A stretch of 64,000 nucleotides of DNA, taken from the NCBI GenBank assembly GCA_014649555.1, contig BMTG01000001.1:682001-746000 (forward strand), given 5' to 3'. Below, in pieces: positions 39,311-47,527 of the stretch. The DNA is from Streptomyces globisporus. GTDB lineage: Bacteria; Actinomycetota; Actinomycetes; Streptomycetales; Streptomycetaceae. Positions within the stretch are counted from its first letter, which is position 1. Each line of letters starts with the position of its first letter. A program made the translations under genes and the position numbers. Under the pieces are notes generated by a model that was not told the origin of the DNA, ran no database searches, and saw only the letters and a program-made list of their open reading frames with translations.

Positions 39311-39712
39311 TCAGCCCCGCACGCGCTCGGCGGCAGGCTCGACAGCGGGGCCGGCAGCGGCCTCCGCGCCGGACTCCTCCGCACCCCGGTAGATGTGGTC
39401 GCGCCCCCACGCCCCCAGCGGCTCCAGCGCCGCGTTCAGCGAGAGCCCCAGCGGGGTGAGCGAATACTCCACGCGCGGCGGCACCTCGGCGTACACCTCG
39501 CGGTGCACGATGCCGTCGTCCTCCAGCTCCTTGAGATGGGAGCTGAGCACCTTCTCGGTCACCCCGGGCACGGCCCGGCGCAGCTCACCGAAGCGGCAGG
39601 TCTTCTCGTTCAGCGCCCACAGGATGAGCACCTTCCACTTGCCGCCGATCACATCCATCGCCGCGTCGATCCCGCAGACGAACGCCCCCGGCCTCCGTAC
39701 GATCCGTGTCAT
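39311..39712 (-). CDS. HxlR-family transcriptional regulator
   Basis: 133 residues from ATG 39712. The HxlR winged helix is complete: CGIDAAMDVIGGKWKVLILWALNEKTCRFGELRRAVPGVTEKVLSSHLKELEDDGIVHREVYAEVPPRVEYSLTPLG. The Cys near the start is often redox- or electrophile-reactive in this family. An acidic/Ala tail follows. It is divergent from an NAD(P)-dependent reductase gene, the usual target of HxlR proteins, with a 101-base shared control region. Confidence 0.92.
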   Translation of the reverse strand: MTRIVRRPGAFVCGIDAAMDVIGGKWKVLILWALNEKTCRFGELRRAVPGVTEKVLSSHLKELEDDGIVHREVYAEVPPRVEYSLTPLGLSLNAALEPLGAWGRDHIYRGAEESGAEAAAGPAVEPAAERVRG

Positions 39713-39813
39713 CGCCCGTCCGCCCCTCCCCGCCTGCTCGCTATCCACGAGGTAACCACCCACTCCATAGTGCGTACTTGTTGCCGTCGGAGCCTTCGAC
39801 CAGCCTAATCGGC

Positions 39814-40632
39814 ATGTCCGACAACACCGTTGCTTCCGCCTCCCCCGCCCCTCTCACCCTGCTCGGCCTCGGTTCGATGGGCGCCGCCCTCGCCCGCACC
39901 TGGCTCGCCGCCGGGCACCGCCTGACCATCTGGAACCGCAGCCCCGGCAGAACCGCCGAACTCGCCGCCGCCGGCGCGCGGGTGGCCGCGACGGCGGCCG
40001 AGGCGGTCGCCGCGAGCCCGCTCGTCGTGACCTGCCTGCTGGACGACGCGTCGGTCCGCGCGGCGCTGGCGGAGGCCGACCTCACGGGCAAGGACCTGGT
40101 CGACCTCACCACCTCCACCCCGGCCGAGTCGCGGGCCCGCGCGGCCTGGGCGAACGAGCGCGGCGCCCGCTTCCTGGACGGCGGGATCATGGCCGTGCCG
40201 CCGATGATCGGGGTGCCGGAGGCCGGGGGTTACGTCTTCTACAGCGGCTCCCGCGAGGTCTTCGACGCCCACCGCGCGACGCTGGCCGTGCCCGTCGCCA
40301 CCCGGTACGTCGGCACCGACCCCGGCTTCGCCGCACTCCACGACGTGGCGCTGCTCAGCGCGATGACCGCCATGTTCGCCGGGGCCCGGCACGCGGCCGC
40401 GCTGGTGGCCGACGCCGGGATCGACCAGAAGGAGTTCGGCACCCTGGTCGCGGACTGGCTCACGGCGATGGCCCCGGCGACGGCGGCGTACGCGGGCGGG
40501 CCCGTGCCCGACGACCCGACCAGCGCGGCCGTGGCGGAGGCGGGGGACGCGGCGCTGCTCCGCACGGCCGAGGAGCAGGGCGTCGGGACGGCCCTGCTCA
40601 GCGCGTCGGCGGGCGCGATGAACGGCGTGTGA
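39814..40632 (+). CDS. NAD(P)-dependent reductase, imine reductase/beta-hydroxyacid dehydrogenase-like
   Basis: 272 residues. The Rossmann domain begins LTLLGLGSMGAALARTWLAAGHRLTIWNRSPGR (GxGxMG, NR suited to NADP). Downstream DLTTSTPAESRARAAWANERGARFLDGGIMAVPPMIG resembles imine reductases, and the C-terminal helical domain (ALHDVALLSAMTAMFAGARHAAALVADAG) mediates dimerisation. The catalytic residue of imine reductases is not obvious, so the exact reaction is open. It is divergent from, and probably controlled by, the HxlR regulator. Confidence 0.85.
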   Translation: MSDNTVASASPAPLTLLGLGSMGAALARTWLAAGHRLTIWNRSPGRTAELAAAGARVAATAAEAVAASPLVVTCLLDDASVRAALAEADLTGKDLVDLTTSTPAESRARAAWANERGARFLDGGIMAVPPMIGVPEAGGYVFYSGSREVFDAHRATLAVPVATRYVGTDPGFAALHDVALLSAMTAMFAGARHAAALVADAGIDQKEFGTLVADWLTAMAPATAAYAGGPVPDDPTSAAVAEAGDAALLRTAEEQGVGTALLSASAGAMNGV

Positions 40633-40633
40633 C

Positions 40634-40678
40634 AGGCGCGGGGCGCGCCGCACCAGCACATCGACGCGCCCCGCGCCT
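40634..40678. terminator. Bidirectional terminator hairpin
   Basis: Fourteen-base arms AGGCGCGGGGCGCG and CGCGCCCCGCGCCT with a 17-base loop lie between the convergent reductase gene and the 109-residue protein gene. Confidence 0.8.
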
Positions 40679-40692
40679 CGCGCCCGTCCGGG

Positions 40693-41022
40693 TCAGGCTT
40701 CCGACGCCGCGGCCTCCTTGGCGTACGTCACGGCCTGGAGCAGCGTCAGTCCGGGCTCGGCCCGACGCAGGATCTTGATGGCCTCCACGGAGTCCGCCGG
40801 GCCCTGGTGCCCGGCGGCGTCGAGCCGCTGGCGCACCCATCGGCCGCGCAGCTCGGCGTCCGGGCGCCCGGCGGACTCCTCGGCCAGCGCGAGGGCACGC
40901 TCCAGTCCGGGGCGCTCGGCGTCCGGGGCGGCCTCCAGCGCGCTCCGCAGGGCGGCGACGACCTCGGGGGCGTCGCGGACGACGAGGACGGCGAGGGGCT
41001 GGGGCTTCCGGAACAGGCTCAT
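40693..41022 (-). CDS. Small protein with ribosomal L7/L12-like C-terminal segment
   Basis: 109 residues. The N-terminal part is helical and acidic (APEVVAALRSALEAAPDAERPGLERALALAEESAGRPDAEL). The C-terminal VEAIKILRRAEPGLTLLQAVTYAKEAAAS has the spacing of the L7/L12 C-terminal domain, where KxVRxxTGLGLKEAKxLVE binds elongation factors. Streptomyces carries several such L7/L12-like small proteins of unknown role. There is no signal peptide or membrane helix. It is monocistronic. Confidence 0.75.
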   Translation of the reverse strand: MSLFRKPQPLAVLVVRDAPEVVAALRSALEAAPDAERPGLERALALAEESAGRPDAELRGRWVRQRLDAAGHQGPADSVEAIKILRRAEPGLTLLQAVTYAKEAAASEA

Positions 41023-41211
41023 GATCCACCGCTACCCGGGCGGGCCCGGATCTCACCGGAGTTGAGCAACATCTGAGCCGCCGGGTCCGGGTGAGCGCGC
41101 GCACCCGGGGCCTTCGTCGACGGCCTCGGTCCAGCGACCGAGGCCCTCCGGTCACGCACTTCGGTCCGCAGCCGGAGGCATACCCGCGCCCCGGCTGCGT
41201 ACGTTCGAGGT

Positions 41212-42024
41212 ATGACACTCGACCTTGACGCCTACTTCGCCCGCATCGGCTGGACCGGGGATCCCCGCCCCACCCTGGAGGTGCTGCGGTCCCTGCACCG
41301 GGCCCACTTGTCCGGCATCCCGTTCGAGAACCTGGACGCCGTACTCGGCTCCGCCCCCTCTCTGGCGCTCGACGACCTGGAGGCGAAACTCGTGCGCAGC
41401 GAGCGCGGCGGGTACTGCTTCGAGCACGGCACCCTCTTTGCCGCCGTCCTGCGGCAGATCGGCTTCTCCGTGACGCCGGTGACGGCCCGCGTGATGCTGG
41501 GTGCTGCGCCGGGCGACATCCGGCCGCGTTCGCACATGCTGCTGCAGGTGGACGTGGAGGGTGAGCCGCACCCGTACCTGGCGGACGTCGGTTTCGGGGC
41601 GACCGGCGCTCTGCTGGAGCCCATCGAGCTGGTGGAGGGAGCGGAGCTGTTCGACGCCCCGCGCCACCACCGGCTCGTCCACGTCGCGCACGTCGGTCCG
41701 CTGCCGACGTGGGAGCTCCAGGCGGACAAGGGCGGGTCGTGGGAGCCGCAGCACACGTTCACCCTGGAGCCGTTCGAGGCGCCGGACTACGAGATGATGA
41801 ACTGGCACGTCGCGACGCACCCGCGCTCGCCGTTCCGGCAGGCGGTGTACGCGCAGCGCACCCGGATCGGCTCACACCTGGCTCTGGCCGGGCTGGACCT
41901 GGTGGAGACGGCCGACGACGGCACGGTGAAGGAGCGGCGGCTCAAGGACGGCGACGAGGCGCTGCGGGTCCTGGCGGACGATTTCGGCATCCGGCTCCCG
42001 GAGGGCACGCGGCTGCCGGAGTGA
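41212..42024 (+). CDS. nat: Arylamine N-acetyltransferase
   Basis: 270 residues. The cysteine-protease-like triad is in place: Cys69 (RGGYCFEHG), His108 (SHMLLQVD) and Asp125 (YLADVGFG), at positions almost identical to characterised bacterial NATs. FENLDAVLG near residue 40 and YAQRTRIGSHLALAGLDLVE in the C-terminal lid are family features. It transfers acetyl from acetyl-CoA to arylamines or hydrazines in the cytoplasm; related enzymes also form amides in antibiotic pathways. It has its own leader. Confidence 0.92.
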   Translation: MTLDLDAYFARIGWTGDPRPTLEVLRSLHRAHLSGIPFENLDAVLGSAPSLALDDLEAKLVRSERGGYCFEHGTLFAAVLRQIGFSVTPVTARVMLGAAPGDIRPRSHMLLQVDVEGEPHPYLADVGFGATGALLEPIELVEGAELFDAPRHHRLVHVAHVGPLPTWELQADKGGSWEPQHTFTLEPFEAPDYEMMNWHVATHPRSPFRQAVYAQRTRIGSHLALAGLDLVETADDGTVKERRLKDGDEALRVLADDFGIRLPEGTRLPE

Positions 42025-42240
42025 CGGCGGGGCCGCCCCCCGCGTGGCGCATCTCACCCGCGCCGGCCGCCCACGCCGCCTTTCCAAGCCGCGGCGCCGC
42101 CCCGACCGGGAGATCCCACGGTCCGGGGCGGCGGCGGGCATGGCGATGGAAGACGGGGCGGGCCGGGGACGGGCCCCGGAGGGAGTACGCCGGGAGCAAT
42201 CCCCGCGCACCCCGCGAAACGCCGCCGTAAGCTCGCGGAC

Positions 42241-43452
42241 ATGCAGGTCATCCAGTCGACGAAGCTCGCCAACGTCTGTTACGAGATCCGGGGCCCCGTG
42301 CTGGAGGAGGCGATGCGGCTGGAAGCGGCCGGTCAGCGCATCCTCAAGCTGAACACGGGCAACCCCGCCGCGTTCGGGTTCGAGTGCCCGCCGGAGATCC
42401 TCGAGGACATCCTGCGCAACGTCGCGGGCGCGCACGGCTACGGCGACGCGAAGGGCCTGCTGTCCGCGCGCCGCGCGGTGATGCAGCACTACCAGACCAG
42501 GGGCATCGAGCTCGACGTCGAGGACATCTACCTGGGCAACGGCGTCTCCGAGCTGATCCAGATGTCGATGCAGGCGCTGCTGGACGACGGCGACGAGGTG
42601 CTCGTACCGGCTCCGGACTATCCGCTGTGGACCGCGTCGGTCTCGCTGGCGGGCGGGACGGCCGTGCACTACCGGTGCGACGAGCAGGCCGACTGGATGC
42701 CGGACCTCGCGGACATCGAGCGGAAGATCACCGACCGCACCAAGGCCCTGGTGATCATCAACCCGAACAATCCGACCGGTGCGGTGTACGACGACGAGAT
42801 GCTGCGCGGTCTCACCGAGATCGCCCGGCGGCACAACCTGATCGTCTGCTCCGACGAGATCTACGACCGGATCCTGTACGACGGCGCGACCCACACCCCG
42901 ACGGCGGCCCTGGCCCCGGACCTCATGGTGCTGACCTTCAACGGGCTCTCCAAGAACTACCGGGTGGCCGGCTACCGCTCCGGCTGGATGGCCGTCTGCG
43001 GCCCGAAGGCGCACGCCACCTCGTACATCGAGGGGCTGACGATCCTCGCCAACATGCGGCTCTGCGCCAACATGCCCTCGCAGCACGCGGTGGCCACCGC
43101 GCTCGGCGGGCGGCAGTCGATCGAGGACCTGGTGCTGCCGGGCGGCCGGATCCTGGAGCAGCGGAACACGGCGTACGACCTGCTGACCTCGATCCCCGGG
43201 GTGACCTGCGTGAAGCCGAAGGGGGCGCTGTATCTCTTCCCCCGGCTCGACCCCAAGGTCTACAAGATCAAGGACGACCGGCAGATGGTGCTGGACCTGC
43301 TGCGGGCCGAGAAGATCATGGTCGTGCAGGGCACCGGCTTCAACTGGCCCGAGCCCGATCACTTCCGGATCGTCACGCTGCCGACGGTCGAGGACCTGAC
43401 CGACGCGGTGACCCGGATCGGCACCTTCCTGGACGGTTACGGACAGCCGTAG
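42241..43452 (+). CDS. Alanine-type aminotransferase (AlaA-like, PLP fold I)
   Basis: 403 residues. Fold I features: KLNTGNPAAFGF, GYGDAKGLLSARRAVMQHY, DIYLGNGVSELIQMSMQALLDDGDEVLVPAPDYPLW, NPNNPTGAVYDDEML, CSDEIYDRILYDG and the PLP lysine Lys238 in LSKNYRVAGYRSGW. The length and the N-terminal QSTKLANVCYEIRGPVLEEAMRLEAAGQ match E. coli AlaA, a glutamate-pyruvate transaminase. It should interconvert pyruvate and alanine. It is monocistronic with a 216-base leader region that shows no other gene. Confidence 0.92.
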   Translation: MQVIQSTKLANVCYEIRGPVLEEAMRLEAAGQRILKLNTGNPAAFGFECPPEILEDILRNVAGAHGYGDAKGLLSARRAVMQHYQTRGIELDVEDIYLGNGVSELIQMSMQALLDDGDEVLVPAPDYPLWTASVSLAGGTAVHYRCDEQADWMPDLADIERKITDRTKALVIINPNNPTGAVYDDEMLRGLTEIARRHNLIVCSDEIYDRILYDGATHTPTAALAPDLMVLTFNGLSKNYRVAGYRSGWMAVCGPKAHATSYIEGLTILANMRLCANMPSQHAVATALGGRQSIEDLVLPGGRILEQRNTAYDLLTSIPGVTCVKPKGALYLFPRLDPKVYKIKDDRQMVLDLLRAEKIMVVQGTGFNWPEPDHFRIVTLPTVEDLTDAVTRIGTFLDGYGQP

Positions 43453-43565
43453 CCGGACCGGCGGACCGTGGGCGGTACGGGCAGCCGTTGCCGGTCGGCG
43501 CACGAGGGACGGTCACGGACAGCCGTGCACCGATCACAGTTCCGGATCGCAGATAACTTTAGACT

Positions 43566-43590
43566 CGTTCCAATGTAGGATGGTGGAACG
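43566..43590 (+). promoter_or_regulatory. Inverted repeat enclosing a -10-like element
   Basis: CGTTCCA (43566-43572) and TGGAACG (43584-43590) flank an 11-base spacer containing TAGGAT (43576-43581), a good -10 hexamer. Binding of a repressor dimer would cover the promoter of the 132-residue protein gene that starts 20 bases downstream. Confidence 0.5.
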
Positions 43591-43609
43591 CACCCTCGGG
43601 AGGCCATCC

Positions 43610-44008
43610 ATGTACGAGCCGATCCGCAGCCCCTCGGTCCACACCCCGGCCGACGACGCGGACTTTCCGCACCGCAGCCGTGAGGAGGAGCTGGACATCC
43701 AGCTCGCCGGGCATCTGGCCGCCCTCCTCGCGGTCACCGACGAGCTGGGCCTGGGCACTGCGGGCGACCGTATCGCCGAGCAGGTGGCCCGGCTGCGTGG
43801 CGCCCCGCCCGCCCGGCACGCCGGGCTGACCGCCGCGGCACCCGCGGACCTCCACCGCCGCGCCCACGCCCTCGCGGGCCGCGCCCTGCTGGTGGCCGCC
43901 TCCCGTGCCGACACGACCGCCGCCATCCTCTCCGCCGAGCGGATGGACGCACACACCGCGGCCCTCGCCGACGCCGCTCCCTCCGGGCGGCTGGTCGGCG
44001 CCCACTGA
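43610..44008 (+). CDS. Hypothetical helical protein, 132 residues
   Basis: I do not recognise a named family. ATG 43610 has GGGAGG 8 bases upstream. The protein is soluble and almost wholly helical and Ala-rich: SREEELDIQLAGHLAALLAVTDELGLGTAGDRIAEQVARLRG and DLHRRAHALAGRALLVAASRADTTAAILSAERMDAHTAAL. There is no Cys and no membrane segment. A palindrome-enclosed promoter precedes it and a hairpin terminator follows, so it is a regulated single gene. Confidence 0.7.
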   Translation: MYEPIRSPSVHTPADDADFPHRSREEELDIQLAGHLAALLAVTDELGLGTAGDRIAEQVARLRGAPPARHAGLTAAAPADLHRRAHALAGRALLVAASRADTTAAILSAERMDAHTAALADAAPSGRLVGAH

Positions 44009-44012
44009 CGGC

Positions 44013-44047
44013 CCCGGTCCGCGCGCCTCGGAGGCGTGCGGACCGGG
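44013..44047 (+). terminator. Terminator hairpin
   Basis: Ten-base arms CCCGGTCCGC and GCGGACCGGG with an inner GCCTC/GAGGC stem, starting 5 bases after the stop of the 132-residue gene. Confidence 0.8.
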
Positions 44048-44135
44048 TGCCACGCGTTGGCTTTCGAGCCCCGTACAGCGAGCCGTCACCCCACGGAAGC
44101 CCGGCGCTCAGCGGCCACGCGGCAGGCGGACGGCC

Positions 44136-44531
44136 TCAGTCGTTGTAGATCCAACTGCTCCAGGAACCGCACGTATCGTCCCCGAAGTCGGCGACGCACG
44201 CCTTGACCCGCACCTTGCTGCCCTTGCCGCCCCAGGCGTTCCTGCTGCTGTGTTCGTACATCTCCTTGTTGCAGGACCCCATGCTGAACGAGCCCCCCGA
44301 GTACGAGCACTTGCCCTTGCGGTAGAGACCCCAGGTCCCGGTGCTGTCACGCAGTTGGTTCTGCCACAACGTGTAGACGGAATTCCCGTCGGGCGAGTGG
44401 TCCGATGCGAACACGACGTCGCCGTACGGCTTGAAGCAGCCGGTGGCGGCGATGTTGCCGGAGCCCACACAGAATTCCTTCGGGACCGACGAACAGCAAC
44501 CGGGGCGCGAGGGGCGGCCCCGGAGCGTCAC
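44136..44531 (-). pseudogene. Probable 5'-truncated gene for a small secreted protein
   Basis: The frame codes KEFCVGSGNIAATGCFKPYGDVVFASDHSPDGNSVYTLWQ, then YRKGKCSYSGG, SMGSCNKEMYEH and a final CGSWSSWIYND. This Cys-containing, aromatic-rich pattern resembles the mature part of small Streptomyces secreted proteins. No signal peptide, ribosome binding site or convincing start precedes it: going upstream, the frame runs into the pckG terminator. GTG 44531 is the best formal start. Base composition is less GC-rich than neighbours. I read it as a gene that lost its 5' end, though a real leaderless cytosolic gene is not excluded. Confidence 0.5.
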
Positions 44532-44542
44532 GGAAACGGGGC

Positions 44543-44575
44543 GGCCCCCGGAACCGTGAGGGGGTTCCGGGGGCC
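44543..44575 (-). terminator. pckG terminator hairpin
   Basis: Thirteen-base arms GGCCCCCGGAACC and GGTTCCGGGGGCC with a 7-base loop, about 140 bases past the pckG stop on its strand. Confidence 0.75.
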
Positions 44576-44715
44576 GGGAGGGTGTCCTTGGTCGGGGACA
44601 GGCCCTCCGGGGCTGTCGTCGCCGACAGGCCCCGTACCGCGGCGGATCGTTCGGCCCCACAGGTCAGGGCGGATGTCCGATGGACCCGGCCGCGGGGTCG
44701 TGGGGAGTGCCTGGA

Positions 44716-46539
44716 TCAGCCCAGACGCTCGACGAGCGCGTGGTACTCGTCCCACAGCTCCTTGGGGGTGTGGTCGCCGAAGGTGTTGAGGTGCTCGGGG
44801 ACCAGGGCGGCCTCCTCGCGCCAGACCTTCTTGTCGACGGTGAGGAGGAAGTCGAGGTCGGCCTCGGAGAGGTCCAGGCCCTCGGTGTCCAGCGCACCCT
44901 TGGCCGGCAGGATGCCGATCGGGCTCTCGACGCCCTCGGCCGTGCCCTCCAGCCGCTCCACGATCCACTTGAGCACGCGGCTGTTCTCACCGAAGCCGGG
45001 CCAGACGAACTTGCCCGCGTCGTTCTTGCGGAACCAGTTCACGTAGTAGATCTTCGGCAGCTTGGCCTGGTCCTTGTCGGCGCCGACCTTGACCCAGTGG
45101 TTCATGTAGTCGCCCATGTTGTAGCCGCAGAACGGCAGCATGGCGAACGGGTCGCGGCGCAGCTCGCCGACCTTGCCCTCGGCGGCGGCGGTCTTCTCGG
45201 AGGCGACGTTGGCGCCGAGGAAGACGCCGTGCTGCCAGTCGAAGGACTCGGTGACCAGCGGGACGGCGGAGGCGCGGCGGCCGCCGAAGAGGATCGCGGA
45301 GATCGGCACGCCCTGGGGGTCCTCCCACTCGGGCGCGATGATCGGGCACTGTCCGGCGGGGACGGTGAAGCGGGCGTTGGGGTGGGCGGCCGGCGTGGCG
45401 GACTCGGGGGTCCAGTCGTTGCCCTTCCAGTCGGTGAGGTGCGCGGGCGCCTCCTCGGTCATGCCCTCCCACCACACGTCGCCGTCGTCCGTCAGCGCCA
45501 CGTTGGTGAAGACGGAGTTGCCCCACATGGTCTTCATGGCGTTGGCGTTGGTGTGCTCACCGGTGCCGGGCGCGACGCCGAAGAAGCCGGCCTCGGGGTT
45601 GATGGCGTAGAGGCGGCCGTCCTCGCCGAACCGCATCCAGGCGATGTCGTCGCCGATGGTCTCCACGGTCCAGCCGGGGATGGTCGGCTCCAGCATGGCG
45701 AGGTTGGTCTTGCCGCAGGCCGAGGGGAACGCGGCCGCGACGTACTTCGACTCACCGCGCGGCGGCGTGAGCTTGAGGATGAGCATGTGCTCGGCGAGCC
45801 AGCCCTCGTCGCGGGCCATGACGGAGGCGATGCGCAGGGCGTAGCACTTCTTGCCGAGCAGGGCGTTGCCGCCGTAGCCGGAGCCGTACGACCAGATCTC
45901 GCGGTCCTCGGGGAAGTGCGAGATGTACTTGGTGGAGTTGCAGGGCCACGGGACGTCCTGCTCGCCCTCGGCCAGGGGGGCGCCGAGCGTGTGGACGGCC
46001 TTCACGAAGAAGCCGTCGGTGCCCAGCTCGTCCAGGACGGCCTGGCCCATGCGGGTCATGGTGCGCATGGCGACGGCGACGTACGCGGAGTCGGTGATCT
46101 CGACGCCGATCGCGGAGAGCGGCGAGCCGACGGGCCCCATGCAGAAGGGGACGACGTACAGGGTGCGCCCGCGCATGGACCCACGGAAGACACCGTTCTC
46201 ACCGGTGAAGATCTCCCGCATCTCGGCGGGGTCCTTCCAGTGGTTGGTCGGCCCCGCGTCCTTCTCCTCCTTCGAGCAGATGAACGTACGGTCCTCGACG
46301 CGGGCGACGTCGGTGGGGTCGGAGGCGGCGTAGTACGAGTTGGGCCGCTTGATCTCGTCCAGCTTGGTGAACGTGCCCTTGGCGACGAGCTCCCCGCACA
46401 GGCGCTCGTACTCGGCCTCGGAGCCGTCGCACCAGACCACCCGGTCCGGCTGGGTGATGGCTGCGATCTCGTCGACCCAGGAGATGAGCTCCTGGTGGTG
46501 GGTGGGGACAGTGAGGGGAGCCGCGATGTCGCGCGCCAC
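44716..46539 (-). CDS. pckG: Phosphoenolpyruvate carboxykinase (GTP)
   Basis: 607 residues from GTG 46539 with AGGAG upstream. GTP-type PEPCK features: [54 protein letters not shown], the P-loop-like [12 protein letters not shown] with reactive Cys, [33 protein letters not shown] and [25 protein letters not shown]. It converts oxaloacetate and GTP to phosphoenolpyruvate at the entry to gluconeogenesis. Length and motifs match the family throughout. It is monocistronic with its own terminator. Confidence 0.97.
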   Translation of the reverse strand: MARDIAAPLTVPTHHQELISWVDEIAAITQPDRVVWCDGSEAEYERLCGELVAKGTFTKLDEIKRPNSYYAASDPTDVARVEDRTFICSKEEKDAGPTNHWKDPAEMREIFTGENGVFRGSMRGRTLYVVPFCMGPVGSPLSAIGVEITDSAYVAVAMRTMTRMGQAVLDELGTDGFFVKAVHTLGAPLAEGEQDVPWPCNSTKYISHFPEDREIWSYGSGYGGNALLGKKCYALRIASVMARDEGWLAEHMLILKLTPPRGESKYVAAAFPSACGKTNLAMLEPTIPGWTVETIGDDIAWMRFGEDGRLYAINPEAGFFGVAPGTGEHTNANAMKTMWGNSVFTNVALTDDGDVWWEGMTEEAPAHLTDWKGNDWTPESATPAAHPNARFTVPAGQCPIIAPEWEDPQGVPISAILFGGRRASAVPLVTESFDWQHGVFLGANVASEKTAAAEGKVGELRRDPFAMLPFCGYNMGDYMNHWVKVGADKDQAKLPKIYYVNWFRKNDAGKFVWPGFGENSRVLKWIVERLEGTAEGVESPIGILPAKGALDTEGLDLSEADLDFLLTVDKKVWREEAALVPEHLNTFGDHTPKELWDEYHALVERLG

Positions 46540-46733
46540 GATCGCTCCTACGTTGAGGGTGTCAGTTGTCTGTAGGCCCCGTGGGGGCTGCGACCCGGAT
46601 GCTTCGTACCCTTCGAAATCCCCTGGCGCTCATCCGGTGCCGACTGCACTCATTTGATCATCCGACCGATCCGCCCATATGTCCAGGGGGCCTCACACGT
46701 GAGCATCGCCACTCATTTGCGCCCCATATCCGG

Positions 46734-46753
46734 TACCTACGGTGGCGTAGGTA
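46734..46753. promoter_or_regulatory. 20-bp palindrome before hemolysin III gene
   Basis: TACCTACG-GTGG-CGTAGGTA has perfect 8-base arms and ends 10 bases before the ATG at 46764. It covers the expected -10/start-site zone, so a repressor site is more likely than a terminator; which protein binds it is unknown. Confidence 0.55.
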
Positions 46754-46763
46754 GCATGCGGAT

Positions 46764-47456
46764 ATGACTGACGCTGCCACTGACGCCGCGACCCCGGGCC
46801 CTGTCGTACTCGACCCCACCCCCGTCAAACCCCGGATGCGAGGCTGGCTGCACGCCGGAATGTTCCCGGCGGTCCTGATCGCCGGCATCACGCTGATCGC
46901 GCTGACCGACAGCACGACGGGCCGGATCGCCTGCACCGTCTACATCCTCAGCGCCTGCCTGCTGTTCGGCGTCAGCGCGGTCTACCACCGCGGCACCTGG
47001 GGGCCGCGCGGCGAGGCGGTGCTGCGCCGCCTGGACCACGCGAACATCTTCCTGATCATCGCGGGCACCTACACCCCGCTGACGCTGCTCCTGCTTCCCG
47101 AGTCGACGGCCCGGCCGCTGCTGTGGGCGGTCTGGGCGGCCGCGGCGGCGGGCATCGCGTTCCGCGTCTTCTGGGTCGGCGCACCACGCTGGCTCTACAC
47201 CCCGTGCTACATCGCGATGGGCTGGGCGGCGGTATTCTTCCTGCCGGACTTCATGCGGACGGGCGGTATCGCGGTCCTGGTCCTGGTGATCGTCGGCGGG
47301 GTGCTCTACAGCGCGGGCGGCGTGATCTACGGCATCAAGAAGCCGAACCCGTCGCCGCGCTGGTTCGGCTTCCACGAGGTCTTCCACTCGCTGACGCTGG
47401 CGGCGTTCATCGCGCACTACGTGGGCATCTCGCTGGTGGCGTACCAGCACGGATAG
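46764..47456 (+). CDS. Hemolysin III family (PAQR) membrane protein
   Basis: 230 residues with seven hydrophobic helices. PAQR/hemolysin III residues are present: the first-helix region GVSAVYHRGTWGP (conserved His), RRLDHANIFLIIAGTYTPL (Asp-His) and the C-terminal GFHEVFHSLTLAAFIAHY with two His. These Ser/Asp/His positions bind zinc and resemble those of ceramidase-like PAQR enzymes. The bacterial members sit in the cytoplasmic membrane and their function is unsettled. A short leader with a palindromic operator-like site precedes it, and a convergent terminator follows. Confidence 0.92.
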   Translation: MTDAATDAATPGPVVLDPTPVKPRMRGWLHAGMFPAVLIAGITLIALTDSTTGRIACTVYILSACLLFGVSAVYHRGTWGPRGEAVLRRLDHANIFLIIAGTYTPLTLLLLPESTARPLLWAVWAAAAAGIAFRVFWVGAPRWLYTPCYIAMGWAAVFFLPDFMRTGGIAVLVLVIVGGVLYSAGGVIYGIKKPNPSPRWFGFHEVFHSLTLAAFIAHYVGISLVAYQHG

Positions 47457-47477
47457 ACGCCTTCGGGTGACGCACGA

Positions 47478-47508
47478 AGGGGCCGGTCGCCCAGGACGAC
47501 CGGCCCCT
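47478..47508. terminator. Bidirectional terminator hairpin
   Basis: Twelve-base arms AGGGGCCGGTCG and CGACCGGCCCCT around a 7-base loop, between the convergent hemolysin III and DUF255 genes. Confidence 0.85.
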
Positions 47509-47527
47509 CACCCGTGCTGAGGGTCTC

